NCBI RefSeq assembly: GCF_024138715.1
Contig: NZ_CP092074.1
Location: forward strand, 186,001 to 250,000
Direction of reading: 5' to 3'
Length of the DNA stretch: 64,000 nt
Source: Emticicia sp. 21SJ11W-3
Lineage (GTDB): Bacteria; Bacteroidota; Bacteroidia; Cytophagales; Spirosomataceae
Shown: positions 58,715-64,000 of the stretch, piece by piece
How positions within the stretch are numbered: position 1 is the stretch's first letter
Layout of the letters: the number at the start of each line of letters is the position of its first letter
The notes under the pieces: model-generated
The model's input: the letters and a program-made list of their open reading frames with translations, nothing else
Told to the model about the DNA's origin: nothing
Databases searched by the model: none
Translations under genes and position numbers: made by a program

Positions 58715-58931
58715 AAAACTTGTTTGGGCTGGCAAACAGGGTATTTGATACCCCGTTAATCCTTCAATCTGGATTTTTCAATTACTGGTTATTTATAAAT
58801 TTTCTATAAATTTACTATACCATTACGTAAGAAAGATTTAACTTTCCGCCAAAGTACCTTCTTGATTACGTTACAGTTTAAGTTAACCTGACACGAAATC
58901 TTAAAGTTTCGTTTTACTTTATATTAAACAT

Positions 58932-59789
58932 ATGAAAGGAATTATTCTCGCCGGAGGCTCTGGAACCCGTTTACATCCGCTTACACTTGCTGTGAGTAAA
59001 CAGTTAATGCCAGTATATGATAAGCCAATGATTTACTACCCATTGTCAATACTTATGTTGGCAGGAATCCGCGAGATTCTGATTATCTCTACTCCTCATG
59101 ATTTACCTCACTTCAAAAAGTTATTGGGCGATGGGAGCAGAATAGGTTGTGAATTCAGCTATGCCGAACAACCATCGCCTGACGGCCTGGCGCAGGCTTT
59201 TATCATAGGTGCCGATTTTATCGGTAACGACAGTGTGGCATTGGTATTAGGCGACAATATATTTTATGGTAGCGGTTTAAGCAAATTATTGCAGAGCAGC
59301 ACCAACCCCGACGGCGGCATTGTGTTTGCCTACCAGGTGCATGACCCGGAAAGATACGGTGTTATTGAGTTTGACGATAACCGTAAGGCCATATCTATTG
59401 AAGAAAAACCTCAAAAGCCTAAGTCAAACTTTGCTGTGCCGGGTTTATACTTCTATGATAACAACGTGGTAGAAATTGCCAGAAACATAAAACCATCACC
59501 GCGTGGCGAACTGGAGATTACCGACATCAATAAAGTGTATCTTGAAAGTGGCAGGCTTAGTGTAGGTATTATGAACCGAGGCACTGCCTGGCTCGATACC
59601 GGCACGTTTGTTTCTTTAATGCAAGCCGCACAGTTTGTACAGGTTATAGAAGAAAGACAAGGCCTTAAAATTGGTTGCATTGAAGAGGTGGCGTACAGAA
59701 TGGGCTTTATAGATGCAGGCCAGCTTGAAACCATAGCCAAGCCCCTTGTTAAAAGCGGGTATGGTCAATATTTGTTGAATTTAATCTGA
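58932..59789 (+). CDS. rfbA: Glucose-1-phosphate thymidylyltransferase
   Basis: 285 residues, full length. The nucleotidyltransferase motif [16 protein letters not shown] and [17 protein letters not shown] begin the protein; LGDNIFYG carries the metal-binding Asp, and [33 protein letters not shown] and [10 protein letters not shown] complete the RmlA signature. It makes dTDP-glucose, the precursor of dTDP-rhamnose and other deoxysugars. The partner genes rfbB, C and D are not in the window. It stands 217 bases after pseI, with no clear terminator between, so read-through is possible. Confidence 0.95.
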   Translation: MKGIILAGGSGTRLHPLTLAVSKQLMPVYDKPMIYYPLSILMLAGIREILIISTPHDLPHFKKLLGDGSRIGCEFSYAEQPSPDGLAQAFIIGADFIGNDSVALVLGDNIFYGSGLSKLLQSSTNPDGGIVFAYQVHDPERYGVIEFDDNRKAISIEEKPQKPKSNFAVPGLYFYDNNVVEIARNIKPSPRGELEITDINKVYLESGRLSVGIMNRGTAWLDTGTFVSLMQAAQFVQVIEERQGLKIGCIEEVAYRMGFIDAGQLETIAKPLVKSGYGQYLLNLI

Positions 59790-60095
59790 TATTCATATAT
59801 TTTGTTGTTGCTGAAATTCTTTAAAAAGAAAACAGGCAGAGTGTTTCTTTAATGGAAACTAATTCTGCGCCTAACCAAAATATCTTTCTGCTTTGACAAC
59901 ACAACCTGACTGTGAACAGAAAACACATCGGAGATGATTAATGATTCTCCGGCACATGGATGGAATAATATGTGATTGCAATGGCTGAAATTGGGTTTTA
60001 TCAGATATGTAAAATGGGCGCCTGCTAATGGGTTTGCCGTAATTGTTGTTTTTTAATTTTACCCTAATTTAAGATTCCTACGTATCATTCAAATC
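59790..60095. other. Intergenic region rfbA / SLBB export gene
   Basis: 306 bases with no gene or terminator seen. A weak promoter-like pair (TTTG 60033-60036, TAATTTTA 60054-60061) lies before the export gene but departs from consensus. Confidence 0.5.
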
Positions 60096-62465
60096 ATGGC
60101 TTCACTTAAAACTATTTTTAAGGTTCTGGTATTAATGTTTTTTATTTCGGAAGTAGCTTATTCTCAGGTTACCCAACAAATGCCCGAAAATGTTGATAAA
60201 CTAACCGACAAGCAGCTGGAAGCACTTATTAAAGCCGCAGAAAAAAGAGGACTGTCTGATGCACAAATAGAGGCAATGGCTATTGCTAATGGATATAGCA
60301 CTCAGGACATTGCCAAAGTAAAAGAAAGAATAAACCGCCTCAATAACAAATCGACCAACGATAAAACCGGTGTTGATAAAACAAGGAAATCAGATGATTC
60401 GAACAGAAAAAGAGAAACCGGCGGCCGTGAGCAATTAGGAGACGTTGATGTAAAAGATTTATCTGCCGAGTCGAGGCCGGAAATAGTTAATAGAAAAGAT
60501 TCAGTTGCAAAGAGACCCGTCATATTCGGGAGTCAGCTCTTCAACAATAAAAACCTTACTTTTGAGCCGAACCTGAGGCTACCAACGCCAAAAAACTATG
60601 TTCTCGGGCCTGACGATGAGCTAAGAATTGATATTACCGGCTATGCGTATCAGCATTACAGCACTACGGTGTCGCCAGAAGGCACCATAAAAATTGAAAA
60701 TCTACAGCCCATTTACGTAAACGGCAATACTATAGAGCAGGCAAAAGGCAAAATTGTTGCCCGGCTTAAAACTATCTTTGCAGGCTTAAGAAACGGCACG
60801 CTGAATGTAGATGTTACACTGGGCGATGTAAGAACTATAAAAATAACGGTTGTCGGAGAAGTACAAAACCCGGGTACTTATTCGCTCTCTTCGTTGGCAA
60901 CTGCTTTTAACGCATTGTATCTATCTGGCGGCCCCACAGAAAAAGGGTCTTTAAGAAATATTCAGATAATACGCGACAACGCTGTTATCAAAAAAATAGA
61001 TGTGTATAACTTTCTGCTTAAAGGAACCCGCGAAGATGACATGAACCTGACAGACCAGGATGTCATTCTGGTTCCGGTAGTTCAGAACCGGGTCAGAATT
61101 ACAGGGCAGGTAAATAAAGAAGGTATTTTTGAGCTGAAAGAGAATGACAATTTCAAAACCCTGCTTGAATATGCCGGAGGCTTCACCGATAAGGCCTACA
61201 CAGCCACAGTGAACGTAACAAGAAATACCCAGAGCGAGAAGAAAATCCTGACTTTCGACCCTCAGGCCAATCCGGAGTTTATTACCCAAAACGGTGACCA
61301 ATTTCTAATAGGCACTATACTTGAGCGTTTCGAAAATAAAGTAGCAATAAGAGGAGCAGTAATGAGACCGGGTGAGTTTGCCTTAGGCGGTCAACTAAAA
61401 ACTGTCAGGCAACTGATTGAGTTCGCCAAGGGTTTGCGTGAAGATGCTTACCCTGATCGGGCCATTTTAGTAAGAAAAAAAGATAATTTTGATTCTGAAT
61501 ACCAGGCAATTAACTTAAGGAAACTGCTGAATGGAGAAATAAGTGATATAGAATTGAAGAGGGAAGACCAGTTGCTGATAAAATCTATCAGCGAAATCAG
61601 AGAAGATAGGCTGGTTTATATTGAAGGGGCCGTTAATATTCCGGGCTTTTATGAATTTGCAGAAAACATGGAAGTAAAAGACCTGATTCTTCTGGCCGGA
61701 GGGTTATCTGACGGAGCCACCTCAAAGCGCGTTGAAATTGCACGACGGCTGTATAATGACGAATCGAACGATAAAACAACTGAAATTATTAATTTTAGTT
61801 TAGGCTCGGTACAGGAAAACGAAAATTTGACCAAACTAAAGCCTTTCGATAAGGTGTTTATCCGGAATCTGCCTAATTATGACGACCAGCCAACGGTACA
61901 GATAGTTGGTGAGGTAAATTATCCGGGTAGTTATGCGATAGAAAATAAAAGCGACCGCATTGTAGATATTATTGACCGGGCAGGAGGGTTGAGAAAGGAA
62001 TCAGATATTACCAGCGCTAAACTTTACAGAGATAACAGACTGGTTTTTGTAGATTTTGAGAAGGCACTTAAAAACAGAAATACCCCATCTAATCTTTTTC
62101 TGGAAAACGGAGACAGAATAGAGATTCCTAAAGAAAGGCAAACGGTTACTATTGCAGGGCAGGTGCTTAATCCTACCAGTGTGGCTTATCAGCCGGGTTT
62201 TGTTTTCAGAGATTACATAGCACAAGCTGGGGGCTTTACCGACAGCGCTTTTGTAAGAAAAACCTACGTAATATACTCTAACGGTAGCACTGACAGAACC
62301 AGAAGCTTTTTAGGTATAAAGGCGTATCCGAAGGTAAAGTCAGGTATGACCGTAATGGTGCCAAAAAGAAACAGGGTTAGAATGACCACCGCCGAGCGAA
62401 TTGCATTGAGCACTGGCTTAGTTTCATTATCTGCCGTGTTGCTAACGCTAATCAGGCTTTTATAG
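60096..62465 (+). CDS. SLBB-domain polysaccharide export protein (Wza-like)
   Basis: 789 residues with a Sec signal (cut near VAYSQ, residue 24). A charged helical N-terminal part (about 30-130, LTDKQLEALIKAAEKRGLSDAQIEAM) is followed by the Poly_export domain (about 168-245, YVLGPDDELRIDITGYAYQHY and VSPEGTIKIENLQPIYVNG) and at least five SLBB units (for example ITVVGEVQNPGTYSLSSL, VRITGQVNKEGIFEL, VQIVGEVNYPGSYAI, VTIAGQVLNPTSVAY). A final helix (about 768-787) could cross the outer membrane. It is larger than E. coli Wza (about 380 residues) as usual in Bacteroidota. It exports surface or secreted polysaccharide, with the Wzz-like protein encoded next. Confidence 0.92.
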   Translation: MASLKTIFKVLVLMFFISEVAYSQVTQQMPENVDKLTDKQLEALIKAAEKRGLSDAQIEAMAIANGYSTQDIAKVKERINRLNNKSTNDKTGVDKTRKSDDSNRKRETGGREQLGDVDVKDLSAESRPEIVNRKDSVAKRPVIFGSQLFNNKNLTFEPNLRLPTPKNYVLGPDDELRIDITGYAYQHYSTTVSPEGTIKIENLQPIYVNGNTIEQAKGKIVARLKTIFAGLRNGTLNVDVTLGDVRTIKITVVGEVQNPGTYSLSSLATAFNALYLSGGPTEKGSLRNIQIIRDNAVIKKIDVYNFLLKGTREDDMNLTDQDVILVPVVQNRVRITGQVNKEGIFELKENDNFKTLLEYAGGFTDKAYTATVNVTRNTQSEKKILTFDPQANPEFITQNGDQFLIGTILERFENKVAIRGAVMRPGEFALGGQLKTVRQLIEFAKGLREDAYPDRAILVRKKDNFDSEYQAINLRKLLNGEISDIELKREDQLLIKSISEIREDRLVYIEGAVNIPGFYEFAENMEVKDLILLAGGLSDGATSKRVEIARRLYNDESNDKTTEIINFSLGSVQENENLTKLKPFDKVFIRNLPNYDDQPTVQIVGEVNYPGSYAIENKSDRIVDIIDRAGGLRKESDITSAKLYRDNRLVFVDFEKALKNRNTPSNLFLENGDRIEIPKERQTVTIAGQVLNPTSVAYQPGFVFRDYIAQAGGFTDSAFVRKTYVIYSNGSTDRTRSFLGIKAYPKVKSGMTVMVPKRNRVRMTTAERIALSTGLVSLSAVLLTLIRLL

Positions 62466-62542
62466 ATATTTTTTTGATTGAGCGCACCAATAGTTGTTGA
62501 AGTAGAAAGTGGAAGTTAAAAAGAAAGCATAAGGATTACCCA

Positions 62543-63583
62543 ATGAAGGAATCAACAAATAATACAGTTAGTCTTAATTTCAAGGCCCTTTTTCAGGTTA
62601 TCTGGAAAGAAAAAATTCTTATTTTTATGATCATACTGGCTTCGGCAGGTATAGGTCTCTGGTATGGCTTTTCACAAAAAGAACAATTTACTGCTCAGGG
62701 AAAAATACTGCCCGAGATGCTGGGCAGAGGAGGGCTGCGGCTCGGTAATTTAGCAGGCATTGCAAGCCTTGCCGGTGTAGACATAGGTAGTGCAGACGGC
62801 ACCGAGGCGGTAAGGCCTGATTTGTATCCGGATATTCTTAAGAGTACTCCTTTCTTTCTGGAGCTTTTCAAGCAGCCTGTTGTAACCAGAGATAACAGAA
62901 AGATAACCTTTGAACAGTTTTATGAGGGCGAATTTGAAAAAAAATCTGACGAAAAACAGAAAGATACTGTCAAGGCGCCACATAATCAAAATGGCGTTCT
63001 TGTAATTGGTAAAAAATACGAACGGAGAATCCAGGCCTTGAAAGCAAGAATTGTTGGGGTTATTGACAAAAAAAGTGGGGTTATTAATATATCTGTTAAA
63101 ATGCCCGACCCTTATGTGGCAGCTGAGGTAGCAAATTTTGCTATGAATTACCTTACACAATATGTAACGCGCTACAGGGTAGATAAGGCACAGAAAGACC
63201 TTGATTTTCTGGAAGAAAGGGTAAATGTAGCCAAAGGCAAATATTACTTTAACCAAACAAAAAAGGCACAGTACAGCGACCAGTTTCAGGAGTCAACCAT
63301 GAGGTTGCAATCAGCTGATATTCAGCGTGAAAGAATAGAGTCAGAATACCGCATGGCTTCTACTTTTTATAATGAACTTTTAAAAAAATATGAGGAAGCA
63401 AAAATTAAAGTTCAGCAGGAAACACCCGTTTTTAAGGTTTTAGAACCCCCAACAGTGCCTACCAGAAAAAGTGAGCCAAGAAAAAGTTTAATTCTTTTAG
63501 TAGCAGTATTTATAGGCGGCTTAATTGCCCTGATAGCCGCTTTGATAAGAAATAACAATTACTCAAAAGTTATAAATAGCTAA
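62543..63583 (+). CDS. Wzz-like polysaccharide chain-length / co-polymerase protein
   Basis: 346 residues. Two membrane helices, about 24-43 and 318-336, bracket a periplasmic domain with coiled-coil character (about 190-300, VDKAQKDLDFLEERVNVAKGKYY and a following helix). This is the Wzz/PCP topology; PTVPTRKSEPRKSLILLVAVFIGG before the second helix includes the Pro-rich motif of the family. No tyrosine-kinase domain is fused. It controls chain length during Wzy-dependent synthesis and couples to the export protein encoded 77 bases upstream. A terminator follows at 63712. Confidence 0.9.
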   Translation: MKESTNNTVSLNFKALFQVIWKEKILIFMIILASAGIGLWYGFSQKEQFTAQGKILPEMLGRGGLRLGNLAGIASLAGVDIGSADGTEAVRPDLYPDILKSTPFFLELFKQPVVTRDNRKITFEQFYEGEFEKKSDEKQKDTVKAPHNQNGVLVIGKKYERRIQALKARIVGVIDKKSGVINISVKMPDPYVAAEVANFAMNYLTQYVTRYRVDKAQKDLDFLEERVNVAKGKYYFNQTKKAQYSDQFQESTMRLQSADIQRERIESEYRMASTFYNELLKKYEEAKIKVQQETPVFKVLEPPTVPTRKSEPRKSLILLVAVFIGGLIALIAALIRNNNYSKVINS

Positions 63584-63711
63584 GGCGGCCTTTAGCTATG
63601 GTGCTGGTTACAATAATACTTGCTGCTAAACACCAAGAGGTGTTTTAATGTACAATATAGCAGCAGATAACTAATGCTACAATAAAGAAATGCCTCGTGC
63701 AATAAAATTTT

Positions 63712-63743
63712 CAGGGGTGTGCTAAAGGTTCACCCTGTTTTTT
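63712..63743 (+). terminator. Terminator after the Wzz-like gene
   Basis: Stem CAGGGGTG / CACCCTG with one bulged G and an 11-base loop, followed by six T. Suggests the following dehydrogenase gene has its own promoter. Confidence 0.65.
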
Positions 63744-63872
63744 CTACTCTCTGTCGCTGCGTTTGCAATCAATCGGCTTTAATGCCAGTTCTAATGAATA
63801 GAATTTTAATTAGAGTTGAACTGAAATTCTGAATAGCCAATAGAATCAATACAAGCAAGCCATTTCATCATC

Positions 63873-64000
63873 ATGCGCTTTAACGATATACAAATTACAA
63901 TAGTGGGTCTGGGATATGTTGGCTTACCGCTTGCTGTGGAATTCGGGAAGAAGTTTGCGACTATAGGCTTTGATATAAATATCGATCGTATCCGTGAACT
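63873..64000 (+). CDS. UDP-sugar 6-dehydrogenase, N-terminal part (3' end outside window)
   Basis: 42 codons are visible from the ATG at 63873: the Rossmann motif ITIVGLGYVGLPLAVEFGKKF followed by FDIN. This is the NAD-binding start of the nucleotide-sugar dehydrogenase family, in the form found in UDP-N-acetyl-glucosamine/galactosamine dehydrogenases (WbpA, TviB). It would oxidise C6 of a UDP-sugar to a uronic acid for the adjacent polysaccharide locus. The rest of the gene lies beyond the window, so the exact substrate class cannot be confirmed. Confidence 0.85.
   Translation, partial: MRFNDIQITIVGLGYVGLPLAVEFGKKFATIGFDINIDRIRE

Noticed and set aside
58735-58760. Small hairpin (GGGTAT/ATACCC) after pseI as a terminator
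   Set aside because: Only a 6-bp stem with a tight loop and no T tract; not enough to claim termination.

Overview
The window reads as chromosomal DNA of a Bacteroidota bacterium, most likely a gliding member of the Cytophagales. The evidence is a GldB gliding lipoprotein, Bacteroidota-type promoters (TTG/TTTG, about 20 bp, then TAnnTTTG), many N-terminal lipoprotein signals with a Cys, M1 and DUF4353-type surface proteins, and start sites without obvious Shine-Dalgarno sequences. Genus cannot be fixed from the sequence alone.

Layout. 1-19.8 kb is mostly housekeeping: the tail of an RluA-type pseudouridine synthase, a DMT transporter, a Fur-family regulator, an MsbA-like ABC exporter, gldB, a PpiD/SurA-like periplasmic isomerase, a HupE-like membrane protein, an M1 metallopeptidase, a dienoyl-CoA isomerase, typA, a LuxE-like adenylating enzyme, a fructosamine-kinase-like protein, dxr, a second RluA-type enzyme and a Tat-exported TIM-barrel protein. 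19.9-21.95 kb is an AT-rich patch with a freshly broken C10 (streptopain-like) protease and a small lipoprotein. 22-28.4 kb carries GtrA and the membrane arm nuoKLMN of respiratory complex I, with its own promoter. 28.4-33.3 kb has an exonuclease, a GtrB-like glycosyltransferase and a large DUF4353-type surface lipoprotein. 35.3-42.2 kb is a minus-strand operon led by rsmH and continuing into three family 2 glycosyltransferases, a large multipass membrane protein and an FAD oxidoreductase. 42.5-50.6 kb holds an orphan histidine kinase, an acyl-CoA dehydrogenase, a POTRA/beta-barrel protein, an HMCES/YedK protein, Hsp20 and an HtrA protease. 53.1-58.7 kb is a tightly coupled pseudaminic acid operon (pseB, pseC, methylase, pseF, double-GNAT protein, pseI), followed by rfbA, an SLBB-type polysaccharide export protein, a Wzz-like protein and the start of a UDP-sugar dehydrogenase.

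Most unusual signal. Two different IS1634-family insertion sequences (about 33609-35217 and 50810-52655) are each flanked by very long perfect direct repeats, about 170 bp and 371 bp. These repeats are not part of the elements: they are copies of the host target. In both cases the duplicated target straddles the 3' end of a gene and its terminator hairpin, so the host gene keeps a full-length copy despite the insertion. Long, variable target duplications are known for a few relatives (IS1634 of Mycoplasma, IS1549 of Mycobacterium); two independent cases within 20 kb of a Bacteroidota chromosome deserve attention.

How the parts work together. The right third and the 35-42 kb operon look devoted to surface carbohydrate: CMP-pseudaminic acid, dTDP-glucose and a UDP-uronic-type sugar would feed glycosyltransferases and an SLBB/Wzz export apparatus. 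A recognisable PseG hydrolase is missing from the pse operon. No tRNA, rRNA or CRISPR array was seen.
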